Origin: Sindora glabra
Taxonomy: Eukaryota > Streptophyta > Magnoliopsida > Fabales > Fabaceae
Direction: 5' to 3'
Length of the DNA: 64,000 nucleotides
Assembly: GCA_020226215.1 (NCBI GenBank)
Contig: CM035233.1
Span: 69,120,831 to 69,184,830 of the forward strand
The notes under the pieces were generated by a model. That model searched no databases. It worked only from the letters and a program-made list of their open reading frames with translations, and was not told where the DNA came from. The position numbers were made by a program, and so were the translations under genes. Numbering within the stretch: position 1 is the stretch's first letter; each line of letters begins with the position of its first letter. Of the stretch, positions 48,286 to 61,771 are shown piece after piece.

Positions 48286-50642
48286 TAAGGTTCTATATCT
48301 TTCTACTTTTAATCTAATACAAAATAAAGCCTAAAAATATATCCATCAAAATACCCTTCTACTACCCATTGCTTTACAAAGCAAACTTTTAAGAGTTTAG
48401 TTTTGAAGTGGTGATAGAAGCAGATTAACTTAAGAATTTGTAAAAGTAAAACATAAAAGGATAAATTCGAAACTTAACGAATAAACATTTAAAAGCAAAT
48501 GACATTTAAAAGGTAAGAGTTGGTATAACTCTTACCGATTAGATTTACCATTATCTATTTTCAACAATCACTTAAATAATATCAAGTTTAAATATTAGTA
48601 ATCATTAGTCAATGTTAATGAAAATAAGGCCCTTAAGCCTCCTCACGTTTAAATCGCATCACAATATTCAAAACATTATTAATATATCACATTCTAATGA
48701 CATTTACAAGTAAATAATGTATAAAAGAAAATAAACCTCTTAATGACTCTTGGTCATTTTTTTCTCTTTATAAACCTACCTTTATTCCTTAAAAACCTAT
48801 ATTCTCTTTTTACAAACAATTACTAGATTCAATGTTCAAGTCACAAGTGTTATCATTTACCCCTATGTCAGTTTTTGAATTAATAACATGTTTTAGATTC
48901 AATCATTGCAATATTATTTAACTTATAACATAACACATATGCCAATCCCACCATACCTCATTGCATGATCATATTACTTAACCCATATTGTTTAAATGCT
49001 TTAATAAGCATAATGTAACATTTAAGTACTCATCTTATGCCATAACAATCAAAAGGGATTCTTCATTTGAATACAAGGGGCATAATTGACTATATACTCA
49101 ATTATAAGCTATTAGAGCATATCTCTTTAAGGTATAATCGACTATATATGCAACTGCGGGCCTATTGAAAACTAACCATAGTTTGAATATATAGTTGAAT
49201 ACAGACTTGCGAGACAAAATCCAATTAAGTTAGTTAATTACGGTCATCCAAAAATGAATTCTCTAGGTATGGTTGACTATGTAGTCAATTATAACTTTCT
49301 GAAGGTTGAACTTTCTATTATAGTTGATTATAACCTCCCAAAAGGTAACTCTTAAGCCATAGTCGACTATTGCATGAGTTTCTGCAAATTTTAGTACAAT
49401 AACATTATTTATATAGTGGAAATTCCAATCAAATTCATTTATTACCCTATCAATCCATACAAAATCTTCAACATACATTAAATAAACCTCATTTATATCA
49501 AATTCAATATCAAAATCAAGTAAAACATCATATATCCACACCTTCTACACACACACACACACACTTATCAAAGCTTAAAACTTAACTCAATCAATCAAAT
49601 TTCAACCAAATTCTTAAATTAGAGGTAGGATATCTACTCACCTAATATAAACAAGATGTTTGAAGACTAGGTTTAGAGGTTCATGGCTACTAATCATACA
49701 AAATCATAGAATTTAAGGTTATGGTTTATTTCTTTCCCATTTTGAGCTCAATACATGAATCCCTTCAAATTTAAAGGAAATATTGAAGAAAGACTTAAGA
49801 TTAATGGAGAGTTAGGTTGCCTTATCATGATTGTGTGAAGAATTTAATGAGATTTGCTTCCTTCCTAACTTGATTGCAATAGAGGATGAATGAGGAGAAG
49901 AGAGTGGAGAAACTGAAGGGCATTGGAACTTGAAAGTTTTTGGAAAAAATGAAGAGTGGGAGAAAGAGGGAGGGTTGATGGTTTAAGGGAATTAGGGGCA
50001 AGGGTATTTTAGAAAACAAACATAAATTTTTTTTCTTACTCATATATTCATTTATAAATACTCATAACTATTAAACATATTATTTATCTATCTTTTCTCA
50101 ATTCAACCAAATCATTTCCTCACTCCAAATCAATTCAAACAATTTATTATTATTTATCCTAATTTTATTTCATATTTTTCTCATAAAAATGTATTACTTT
50201 CACCTAAAAATAATTTAAAAAATATTTTATATTTTAGAGGATCATAATAGATATGCTTATTAATTGATAAGTATGAAGGTAAAAGTTCGAATCATTTTCT
50301 TACCATTGCCTCTTGTCCTTCCTTTATTAGCGCTCCCTCGTTAAGTATAATTGCTGTCTCCATGAAATGAATTTTAAAATAAGGATGACTCCCAAAAATT
50401 TGAGTAAATTAAAAGAAAAACAAAATTATGATGTTAGATTAGTAAGTCCCTTTGCACTATCTCCGACCAATATACAAGTGGTCTTCCACTAATTTTATTG
50501 TTCTCTCGTGTTCAACTTTGTTCTTTGCTATACACGTGTAGTTCGGTAGCCAATCAAACCTTTGAATATAGCTAGCACCTAGTTCTATCATTCGTTTTAT
50601 CTTTTTTTTATTTTGTTGGATCCATGTCAAAAGCCTAACCCT

Positions 50643-50656
50643 CCCCCCCCCCCCCC
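50643..50656. repeat. C14 homopolymer followed by CA repeats
   Basis: Fourteen consecutive C followed by AACACACACATATA. Length is likely uncertain in sequencing. The minus strand is a G tract. Confidence 0.85.
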
Positions 50657-53397
50657 AACACACACATATATTCTTTTCCCCCTGATTTTTGAGGGATTTC
50701 AAGCGAGTTAGAGGATAGGATTTTGCTTGCTTAAAATTCCCTCAGATTTAAAGTTGATCAATTTGTTGAAAACATATCTCCACGCAGCAGCCAAGTTGTT
50801 TAAGCATAAAAGCATGCACAATATATTGCGCAAGTGACATTAGAGTTGGTAGGATCGTTATCTTACATGTAAAGTCATATAGCTCAAAGATGATAGTTAC
50901 ACTTAAATTTACATATTTAAGTAAATAATTCACACACTCATAAAATTTTAGTCGATAAATACGATTAGTTTAATTTAAATTATATCTTATATGTAAATAA
51001 GTGAGTCAAATGTTAATTATAACTTGAAGTTGTGAATAGACATTCATTATTAATACCAAATAATCAGATTTAATATTTTACTCCTATTTTAAGAATATAT
51101 CATTATTAAAATTAGTATACCTCATTTATTATATTATGAAAAATAAAAATAAAAATATAAAATTTAATTTTTTAAAAATTAATAATTAATACTTATTTAA
51201 GATCTGAGTTAGTATTTGCCAATAAACAAAAATGCAAGACGTATGGAATAAACGAGTGTGACATTGTTTCAAACAATTATAGCATGTAGGTTTTGACAGA
51301 GTAACTTAAAGGAGAGCAAGGAGAACTTTTTATATATTTTAATTGTGCTATATATTTTTAGTCATGATTAATAAATGAAGGATAAATATTAACTTTTATA
51401 ATTATTAATATATTAAAAATTAAAAAATATATTTTAATATGCATGAATCCATAAAATTGATAAATGAATAAATAAATTAATAATTATTTTTTATTTATTA
51501 ATTACAATTGAAGACGTGTGATATAATGAACCGAGTAAATACAGGGTCCATGAAACAGGGTGGCTGTCAACCATGGCCGCCAGATTTCACGGTGGAAGGT
51601 CATCTTCCCATTGGATTCTTGTTGTCCCGAAGACAACACTTAACGTTGTCAAGGGAATTTGATGGCCATTCGCAGATACAAGTTGAGGTGATTCCGAAAT
51701 TTGACAATCAAATCCCATGCATGGAGGAAGAAACATCAGAATCATTTAAACACAAAAAGAAATAGAGATCCAAGAGAAATGGGTCATTGTCCAAATCGAA
51801 ATTGGAACTTAATTTGCATGAAGGCAGGCACATGCCTAGACCTACACTAGTGTTTGTCAGGTGTAAGAATTTATCAAAGGGACATTCATGAATCTTCAGT
51901 TCAGTGGCAACAGGTATCTGGGAAAATCGCTCTGTGTGTCGGTTTTTGCAGATTTATTGCTATTTGCAATTACTTTGGGAAGCTTGATATGATTATATAA
52001 GGTGGCTTTCACCAACCAAATTAAGCCCAAGAGCGGAGGAGGATGTTGTTTCTTTTTCTCAGAGGTTCTTAATCGAGGAGATCCAAAGAATCCAAAATGG
52101 TGTCATTTCAGGCCCCCCACTTCCATCCAATACTCACGAGCTTTCTCAGATTCTTATGGGAAAAATTATTAGGAGTTTGTCTGTCCTTTCCAATTGTATC
52201 TTATGAATTTAAAAATATAATAGGAAGGACTGCGTATATCAAATGATGCGGCTTCGCCTTGGTCAATATATATGGGCCACTCATCTCCAAGGCAAGATGA
52301 AAAATACAAATAATTATAATTTTAATTAAAGTGAGAGTTAAGGAAGAACCTCATATATATAAATTAAAGAAACCCTAGGCCATTTTGTCACCCGCCTGCA
52401 TATGCACGTTTTTAATATATCTTTAAGGAAGTTCATAATTATTGTGAATTTCACAATATATAAAAAGAGCGTGAGCAAAAAAGAATGACAATTAGTATCG
52501 TTTAAATTAACTCATTTATTAAATATATTAAAAAAATTATTTATTTAATTTGTTTAAGAATTTTAATTAATAAAATTTATATTAAAAATTATTTATTAAA
52601 TTTAAATACTTAATATTTTTATAAAAATATTTTTAATTATTAATAAAATATTATTTAAAACCTTTATTATCATTTTATTAAAATAAAAAATTTATATCTT
52701 TATTATATATCTATTTATAATTTAATTATTAATTATTTTTTAAAAAATATTTTTAAAAACTTAATATATATTTTTAAATGAGTTTGCATATCAACTCAAA
52801 TCCAAATAATTATATTGTGTTCATATGAGATTATTGTTTTATATTAAAAATTGACACTCTTATGAATAAATAATAAATTAAAAAATTGAGAGCAACATTA
52901 TATCACGGAGAAAGTAATTAGCACACCAATGGGCCCGATATGTTTTTCTTCCTCTTGATTCAGAAAGCCGAAGTCAATTAATATTTATGTATAATGATCT
53001 AATGGGCTAAGAGCAGGCAATCGACATTACCAAACATTTTGCATTAAGATACTAAAAAACACCAAGACAAGCATAGTACAGACTACTTCCCACTTAATTT
53101 TGTTTCGACACATTAAGTTTGACATTCATTGTCCTGATTTTATGATGCACATGTGTACAGGCTAATGGGCTCAAATTAAGAATTGCTGCTCTTTACTTCC
53201 GGCTAGATTCTCTGCACTGAGCTAGTGCTTTAAGAGATTTTCTATCTTAGTAAGAACTCCTATTTCAAAATTAAAAAGGTTAAATACAAACAAAAACTCA
53301 CAAGATATAAATTTAACTGTATAATAAAATAATATAGTTATTATTTTAATAATAAGTTAGAGCTTATATTTCCTAAACTAACAATTTAATTATCAAC

Positions 53398-53470
53398 GCA
53401 TGGTACTTCAAATGGTAAAAGATTGGATATTTCTTTTAAGTAAGTTCATAAATTTGAATCTCGTGAATAT
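53398..53470 (+). mobile_element. Possible decayed tRNA-derived SINE head
   Basis: ATGGTACTTCAAATGGTAAA resembles a degraded RNA polymerase III A box. About 40 bases on, CATAAATTTGAATCTCGTG resembles a B box (GGTTCGANTCC). No tail or target duplication could be fixed. Confidence 0.25.
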
Positions 53471-54840
53471 AATATAAATATTAGTAAAATTTAACCTATA
53501 TTGAATTTAATCTAGTTTGGTTTCACATCAATTGATAGTTCAATAAAATTATTGAATATTAGAATATCACAAATAAAAAATAAAATAGTTTAATTATATT
53601 TACACAAGCATTTTACAAATCGGTGTTGCATATTTTATATTTTATGCAAATATAATGAAATAACATCAATATAAAAAACACAAAAGAAACATATATAACA
53701 GCGATTTCATGTGTATGACTTTGACTTAAAGCATCATAAAATAAGAATAGAAAATAGTAAACATCTAGTCGGAGTGATTCGCGCATGGGCACGCACATGG
53801 AAAGCTGCACGCAAAACCTGCATTTAAAATTTTAGCTTTGAGATGGAACGATGCGGGTCGCACAAAACTGTCCAATACGTTGACGAGGGAGCAACATCAG
53901 TACGAATAAAGTACATGCACGAACAGTTACGTGTCGAACCCCCGCATACCTTGCAGACTTTCATCAAATTTATTTCAGGAAAAAAATTTATTCTCTAATT
54001 ATAACATTTATTTTTAATCATAGTTAATAAAAAATATATTTTAAGTTCTGTTTATTTTTTAAAAATATTTTTTTAAAAAAATTAATTTTCTTATATATAA
54101 TAAAAATATATTATATGAATTTATATCTTAAAAATAAAAAAAAATATTTATAATTATAATAATAGAAAAAAATAACTCCCCCTTAAAAAAAATGGTAAGA
54201 ACTATTGGTATTTTACAATTAGGTTTCGAGTATTACTTTAATACTTTTGAATTTTTTAGTAGAAGTTCCAATTACCTTAATTCAGATCACGATTTGCATA
54301 TACTTTAACTTCTCATTACTTTGATTTATAAATTGACTTTAGATTTTCAGATTTTTAAGTTAATCTCAAGTAGTAGACTATGAATAAAATTTTTCAGTGG
54401 TCGAAAAAGCAGCTACTTGAGTTTTCCACGTAAACTTCACAATTTAAATTTTAGAATTATTAATAATAATGCTTAAGAGATTAATCCAATAAGAGCTCTT
54501 AATTATTTTCTTTAGTAAACAATTATAAGCATACACCTTATTCTTTACAGAAAAGGAAGGTTATTTATGAGAGAGTTTTAAATGAATTATGTCTAATGTA
54601 AGAATATTATATTAATGCTCATAATATTTCATTAAGGCTGTGACATGAATAATCCAAGCATAACCATGTAAATATATAAAATTTTATATATTTAATATTA
54701 AATATATAAATTATTTTTTATTATTTTAATATTTTATAATTATATTTTTAACAAAAAATACTTTTCATTAAAAAATGCAAATTTTATTTAGTGTTCATTT
54801 ACCATCATAGTATAAGAAGTGTCTAATATGTTGCTCATTT

Positions 54841-55110
54841 GACAAAATTATCAATTTTATCTCTAAAAATATAAAGTATTGATAAAATAATTTTAGAATT
54901 ATATTAAATAATTAATTATATTTTTAAATAATAATTTATACAAATAATTTTATTTTTTTATATAAATTTATATAAATAATTTTATCTTCAAATATGAATA
55001 AAATTATTCGTATCAACTATTATTTAAGAATAAAATTAATTATTAACATAATTTAAAAATTATTTTATTAATATCACATAATTCCAAATATAAAATTTAT
55101 AATTTTACCC
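54841..55110. mobile_element. Foldback MITE, family B (copy 2)
   Basis: 270 bp. The left end GACAAAATTATCAATTTTAT and the complement of the right end, GGGTAAAATTATAAATTTTA, start arms of about 130 bases that meet near the centre. It is clearly related to 20613-20858 (shared AATTATATTAAAT and TTAAATAATAATT blocks). Confidence 0.65.
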
Positions 55111-56805
55111 AGCTCATTTACTTTGAGATTCATGCGATCCATAAAAAAATTGAATAGAAAGTGAATTGAGAAGAGCGAGACTACTCTTACCTGTAAAGAA
55201 AACCTTAGACCCTTTTATCTCCTTGCGAGCATTGTCAGTTCTCCCACACATTCTTCCATTTCGCATCTTCCACTGTGTCCACTTTCTTCTTGTCCTACCC
55301 CTCCAATGTCATCGTTCGGGTCTTTGCTTCAACACTATGTTCAAATTCTGTTCACATCGTGCCACAGTTCTTCGCTTCTTTCAGAGTCTTCAACACAGTA
55401 CATAAAAGAATAGTTCTTTTGAATTTACTCTCTCCTTATAGAAAATATATCGGCAGATATTATAATATATTATTAAAGTAGTGATATATTGATTTATTAT
55501 TAAATTTTATTGTATATTAAATTCATTTTTAAATTAAATTTGATATCTTATATGGTAACAAATCAAGAATTAAATCTAGTAGCACATCATAAAATTTTTC
55601 ATATAAGTTTAGTAGTTATATAAATTTCACTACTTACACCATGAGAGAAAGAGTTTATATCGATAATTATTGTCATTATTGGTATCAAAATTGTCATTTC
55701 TAATACTTATTAACAATAATACTATCAAACATAAGTTGCTGCTATTAAAGTGTAATTATAGAATTTTATATCAATGATATGTGTTGTCATCATAATAAAT
55801 TGTGTCATACTAGTAACATATATTGTCAAAGTTAGGGTTAGTGAGTTCTATCAATATGATGTTGCAATGCCCGTGTACCAATAATAATATGTCATTGATA
55901 TAATGTAATAATCTATACCAATGGCCCCATGCCAATGATAAAGTGTTGTTAATATAATGTAAATATCTATACCGACAATTCTTGTTATTGTTATAACCAA
56001 TTTTTTTTACAATCATTAATTTTATTTTTGTTTTATTGATATTAATACTTATTATTAGCCTAAGATATTTTTATAATTATTAAAAATAAAAAATATTATT
56101 ATATTAATTATGATGTGAAATGAGATAAAAATAGAAAATATAAAAAGTAAAATGGCAAATGATATATAATTATAAAATTATGATACAAATATCTATACAT
56201 ATAAAATAAAAATTCTAAACCCTAAATGGTTAATTCTCAAATAACATAATGTTGTTGTGCTCATATTACTTGATTATCAACTATTGTGATATGAATTACT
56301 ACTTCTAGGTTGTCATCCTCTCTTAACCACTCAATGAAATGAAATGAATATAAGAGTATTAATAATAATAAAGAGTTGATATTTCAATAAAAGTTTGTTG
56401 ATAATGGTCATAAATATGAAAGCAAGATATTATTTTGATGATATCATTAAGGCAACCACCTGTAAATATTTAGTTATGTGCATTTTTTTCTATCAAAGCC
56501 ATGAGACCCACATTAACATCCTTGATTATTTTTGTTAATAGCATGTAAAACATTTTAAATCTTGTCTCTTTTAATAACATTTTTACACAATTTTCTATTA
56601 TTTTATCTTCTCAATAAACATTTTTCTCTTGATAACATTCTTAAGTTTTTTGCAAACCTTTTTTGACTTTGTATGTGTTTGGTTTGGAAAAATCTAATTA
56701 AGTTTCTTTATTTTTATTTATTAGAATTATTCCAAATAAGGTCATAATGATTTCTTCCTAATATCTCATGAAATTGAATTCCTTCGTTTTGAATTTTAAG
56801 TTTGT

Positions 56806-57230
56806 CATCTCCAACAATAACAACAACAACAATAATAAATAATTATTATAAAATAATAAATAAAAAATTATAATTATAATAATAAATTTAATAAAGTAAT
56901 TAATAACAATAAGAAAATAATAATGTTAAATGATAATATAATAAAAATGATAATGATTTGAAAATAAAAATAAATAAATAATGAAAGTAAAAATAATAGC
57001 AATAATAACAATAATAAGAAAACAATAATAAAATAATAAAGGTAATAAAATAGTTAATAATAAAATAATTAATAATGTCAATAAAATAAGAATAACAAAT
57101 ATTAATAATAAATTGATTCATAAAAATAATAATTAATTAAATTAAATTAAATTAAAAATAAAATATTATTTATAACAAAATGTTAACAATTACCAATACT
57201 AAAATAATAAATAATTATAAAAATAATAAT
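56806..57230. repeat. Cryptic AAT/AAC simple-sequence region
   Basis: CAACAACAACAATAATAAAT leads into hundreds of bases made almost wholly of AAT, AAC and AAAT words. The minus-strand frame 57121-56900 is a translation of this and is not a gene. Confidence 0.75.
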
Positions 57231-57249
57231 ATTAGTAGGAATACCTGTA

Positions 57250-58500
57250 ATTTTTAGAATTATGTTTTTTTCATTATTTAAAATTTTTTTATTTCTATTT
57301 TAATACCTTTATTATTTTATAATTTAAAATTTTATTTCATTTCATTGTTCAATATCTTCTATTTCATTAAATTAATAAAATTTAACACATAAATAGTATT
57401 ATTGTAATTTTACATTTAATAATTTTATCTTATTCATTGCTTTATTTAAAATTAATTCTAAATCCCTATTATTGAATTTTTTTAATTTATATTAAAATTT
57501 TAATTATTTATTATTTTTATTATTAAAATTTTTATATTCTCATTACTTTAATTTTTCAAATTATGTCTTTTCATTATTTAATATTTTCTTCATTTCAATT
57601 TTAATAGCTTTATTATTTTACAATTTAAAAGTTTATTTTTTATTATTTAATATTTCTTCTTCATTAAACTAATGTAAATTTAATACATAAATAGTATTAT
57701 GCATACATTTCACATTTAATAATTTTATTTTATTCATTACCTTATTTAAAATTAACTCTAAATATTTATTATTGAATATTTATTTTCTCAATTTATGTTT
57801 AAGTTTTAATTATTTAATTTTTTATTATTTTCATCTTATATTCTTGTTACTATAATTTTAGAATTATTTCTTTTCATTATTTAAAATTTTCTTCATTTCA
57901 ATTTTAATACCTTTGTAATTTAAAAGTTTATTTCATTTCATTGTTTAATATCTACTTTTTCATTGAATTAGCATAAATTTAATGCATAAATAGTATTATG
58001 TGTAAATTGTGCATTTAATAATTTTATCTTATTCTTTGTCTTATTTAAAATCAACTCTAAATCTCTATTATTGAATTTTTTTAATTTATGTTCATATTTT
58101 AATCATTTAATACTTTTCATTATTTATATTCTTATATTCTCATATTCTCATTAGTATAATTTGTAGAATTATGTATTTCCATTATTTTATTTTAATTTTA
58201 ATACCTTCATTATTTTATAATTTAAAATTTTCTTTTCTTTCATTGTTTAATATCTTCATCTTCATTAAATTAACATAAATTTATTGCGTGAATAGTTTAT
58301 ACACAAATTTTACATTAAATAATTTCATATTATTTACTTTTTTATTTAAAATCAACTTTATATATCTATTATTAAATATTTTATTTTTCTAATTTTTGGT
58401 CATATTTTATTTATTTAATATTTTCATTTCTTATTTTTATATTTTTATTAATTTAATTTTATAAATTTATCTCTTTTCATTATTTAATTTTTTCTTCTTC
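57250..58500. repeat. Diverged tandem array, about 302-bp unit, four-plus copies
   Basis: The word TCATTATTTA in the context GAATTATNTCTTTTCATTAT recurs at 57271, 57571, 57874, about 58179 and 58478, spacings of 300, 303, 305 and 299. A second landmark (TTATTTAAAATTAACTCTAA and variants) recurs with the same period. Copies differ by many substitutions and small indels. Non-coding. Confidence 0.8.
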
Positions 58501-61117
58501 CTTTCATATTATAACTATTGTTATATTTAATTATAACTCTAATTGTTATATCATGTATCTAACATTTTTATGTATCAAATCTAGGAATTCTATGTTAAGT
58601 CCAAACCCAACACAATTATCAATATATTAGGTCATATAATATGTCCAAACAAAGCATTATAATAAATATATCAAGTGCAATATAATTATTGTATAACTTG
58701 ACATATCTTTATAGATTCAATGGAGATATTATAATTAATACTTATATACAACAAATCCATAAGAGCAAATTATCATTATATTCTTATCGATGAAATAATA
58801 TTTTCAATTAAAATTCAAAACTCATGGATCACGAAGACCATCTCAATGTCAATAAAAGAGTACTTAATAAATTTGAGTCTACCTCAATGTAAGAATAAAG
58901 AGAGAAAAAAGGATAATGATAGAGAAGTAATAGCAACACAATTTGGTCATTTTATAAGATCAATGTAACTAAATATGAGAGAAAAAATTTTAAAAATAAA
59001 AATAACAAACAAAATATTGAGAAGCATACCTCAAAGAACTTATGGTTCTCCCTCATAAGCTCCATGGGGATGCATGATAATGGTAAAAATGGTATTTTAC
59101 CAAAATTTATGAAACAAGCTTATATGAATGATATCTTTTTAATTATTGGTATAAAATTCCTCAAAAATTAGTATCGGCTTGTGGTGCCTCATTTTTCCGA
59201 AATTCTATAGTAATAATAATGTCATTGATATATGTGAAAAATTAATTTGTTAAATTTTGCAAAAAAAAAATTACATTGGCAATAATATTGTTAGTATAGG
59301 ATCGTTAATTACTTAGCTCGAGCTTATAGCACCTCGGTTTCTAAGGTAACCTAAAGTAATGCTATTATCAATGGTATGAAGGCCTCTAACACAATAGTAA
59401 GCATTTCAATTAGGGAAAAATTAATCTTTTAAATTTTGCAAAAAATTTCCATTAGTAATAACATTGTTGGCATTATATTCTTGATTAATTGACATTATTA
59501 TATTCTTGATTAATTGACATTAGCTTGTAACACTTTGGTTTCTAAGGCAACTTATGGCAATGATATTGTCGTTGATATAAGTGCCTTTAATATAGAGGTA
59601 AATGTTTCAATTTGTGTGATTATTTACTCATTCTATATATTAATGATAGGTGTTATTGGAATGTGTATATATATTTTAATTTTTTAAAAAATACCATACA
59701 TGAACAATAATATTGTCAATAATAAATTAATTTTTTCAAATTATATATTAATAACATTATCAGCAGTATAGAATTCTCAAAATATTTTGATGCTAAAGCT
59801 ACTTGCTATACAACTTAAGTCTTTACATCCTTTATACTGACAACCGACAAATGTTCTTAGTATAAAATGTTTTCTTTGTGGTGTTGTATCAAACACTTCT
59901 CTGAAATTAAATAATACTGCTTAAATCTTAAATCCAAACTCCAATCGCCTTATCAACTTTCCTCTTGTAAATGTCAAGTAATACATAATATTTTCCCTTT
60001 TTCTAACAATTTAATCTTCTGAGGACAAAGAACAATTATCATTTGATATGCTACCACACCTCTTCGAACAAGTGATCAGAAAAATCAAATCCTATTGTTT
60101 CATTCTCCCTGTGTTTTTTTCTTTTTTCGGTCCATCCCCGAGTTCAAAAAACTTGTCTTGGAAAATGAGGAGATGTATTAAATAACAATACTATTTATGA
60201 ATCTTATCTTAGTTAAGTCCTTGAGATAATTGTCACCAGACAAGTGAATTCCACAAAAGTTAACAGAAACAATTCCACACAATAAGCCTAAAAATGAACT
60301 AACATGTTAATAGGAAAAAAAAAAAAAGAAGGCTTACTGTTATTTACAGTAAACCAATTCCCCAGCAGAAAATAATGTTCATGTGGGCTGAGAAGCTCGT
60401 AATGGAGGCCTGACCCAACCAATTAGATCATGCTGGGCTGGATCTGGCAAAGGACACCATTCTCGAACCTAACGCCATGCTTATGGATTGACATTAAGCC
60501 ATATGATCTTTCTTCATTGTACGGGGTTCTTAAATTTAATTGGATGGGGGTGTCATGGATAGAATTTTACTGTCTATGAATTATAATAATATTTAGTGAG
60601 GACTTGTTTGAAGAAGTAATCATTAATGTTTTATGATTTGCTAACTATGGAAACTCTTGGTACACTATATTTGTGTGTTTGAGATGAATTCGAATTCGAA
60701 TTGTGGGTTCATGGTGTTGTGATTTCTATTTAAAATGAAAATCTGATATGATCTCCCTCCATTACTGTTCTAGGTTATATCCGATAAATAAGTGATATTT
60801 TCTCCATTTTTTATTATATTTCTAATTAATTAATTTTATATATATTAAAAAAATAGTTTAATTTATTTATTTTTAATAAAAATTTTAAGATTACTCTTTA
60901 TATACAAAGTTTAAAATAATTAAAAATAAAGAAAGAAATATAATGAAATAAATGGAAGTAAATTAATAGTGTAGAGTAATAAAGTATTTATTAATATAAA
61001 AAAGTAAAAAAAGAATATTTAATACTTCATTAAAATTTTAAAAAAAATAAAAATAATAATTTTTTTTAAAATACAACTGATAATAAGGAATAAAAGGATT
61101 AATTGTTAACTTTATTA

Positions 61118-61771
61118 CTCTCTTCGTCTTTTATTATTTGATGTAGTTAATTGATTTTGGTAGAAAAATAAAAAATATCCTAAAAAACTCGTAACTTGAT
61201 GGCACTTGTTTAGCTGCTCCTAGCACGAAAAATTCTTATTGAAGCACTTTTTCTAATATAAACTAAGAAAGTAATTTAATTTATTTATTTTTAGTAAATT
61301 CTCTAAAATCATTATTTAATTTAAAATCAAAATCTATTCCATTTTTATTTTTTAGTGAACTCTCCTTGTTTTATTATTTGACGCACTTAACTAATTTCAT
61401 GTAAATTAATAAAATAATTTAATTTATTTTTAATAAATTTTTTGGAACCACCATTTAATTCAAAATCAAAATTTATTTCATTTTTATTTCTTTCTTTACT
61501 TAAAATTTATGATCGTACTTAAATGCATATATAAGCTTTTCTCTCTCATTTCATGCATAAATTTTAATATGATTAAAAATGGAGAGAGAAAAATAACATA
61601 AATTTGTTGAGACATTTTAAAATAAAAGTACGGAATAATAAAATATTTATTAATAAAAAAGAGTAAAATAAAAAAATTATATATTTAATATTTCATTGAA
61701 TTTTTAAAACAATGAATAAAAAGGGATAAAAATTTAAGAAAGATGCAATATATAATAAAGGATGGAAGGAG
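61118..61771. mobile_element. Stowaway-like MITE with internal repeated left end
   Basis: Starts CTCTCTTCGTCTTTTATTAT. The complement of the right end is CTCCTTCCATCCTTTATTAT. TA flanks both sides (61116-61117 and 61772-61773). At about 61362 the left end occurs again (CTCCTTGTTTTATTATTTGA), so the element is a partial duplication or a nested pair. A related truncated copy lies upstream at about 60795-61098 (CTCCATTTTTTATTATATTT). Confidence 0.65.

Larger units (their letters stand above)
48286..54840. other. Intergenic spacer, possible decayed retroelement sequence
   Basis: No convincing gene. Around 49085-49370 the word TAGTYGAYTAT and variants recur about five times in 290 bases. About 49620-50040 is A/G-rich on the plus strand and looks like the non-coding part of an LTR element, without identifiable LTRs. 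Microsatellites: (AC)n at 49546-49564 and a C14 tract at 50643-50656. The 85-codon frame at 51508-51765 is not recognised. A less AT-rich patch lies at about 53760-53955. Confidence 0.5.
55628..59883. mobile_element. Probable non-autonomous CACTA-like element (4.26 kb)
   Basis: The left end is CACTACTTACACC. The complement of the right end is CACCACAAAGAAAAC, close to the CACTACAAGAAAA terminus of plant CACTA elements. Subterminal regions on both sides carry recurring words such as AATAATATTGTTAGTATA, GGCAATGATATTGTCGTTGA and ATGTCATTGATATAATGTAA, as CACTA subterminal repeats do. About 55858-55970 is a tandem pair of roughly 57-bp units. Flanking 3-mers (TTT and TTG) do not match perfectly, so borders are provisional. 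No transposase frame is present. Confidence 0.45.

Noticed and set aside
49825..50043. 72-codon minus-strand ORF
   Set aside because: Ser/Phe/Leu/Pro-rich translation of a purine-rich stretch, probably non-coding retroelement DNA.
51508..51765. 85-codon plus-strand ORF
   Set aside because: Somewhat balanced composition but no recognisable motif, no splice support and AT-only flanks, so not called as a gene.
55166..55481. Two overlapping plus-strand ORFs
   Set aside because: Different frames, no motif and no promoter context; a gene fragment is possible but unsupported.
56900..57121. 73-codon minus-strand ORF rich in Tyr/Phe/Ile
   Set aside because: Translation of AAT/AAC simple sequence.
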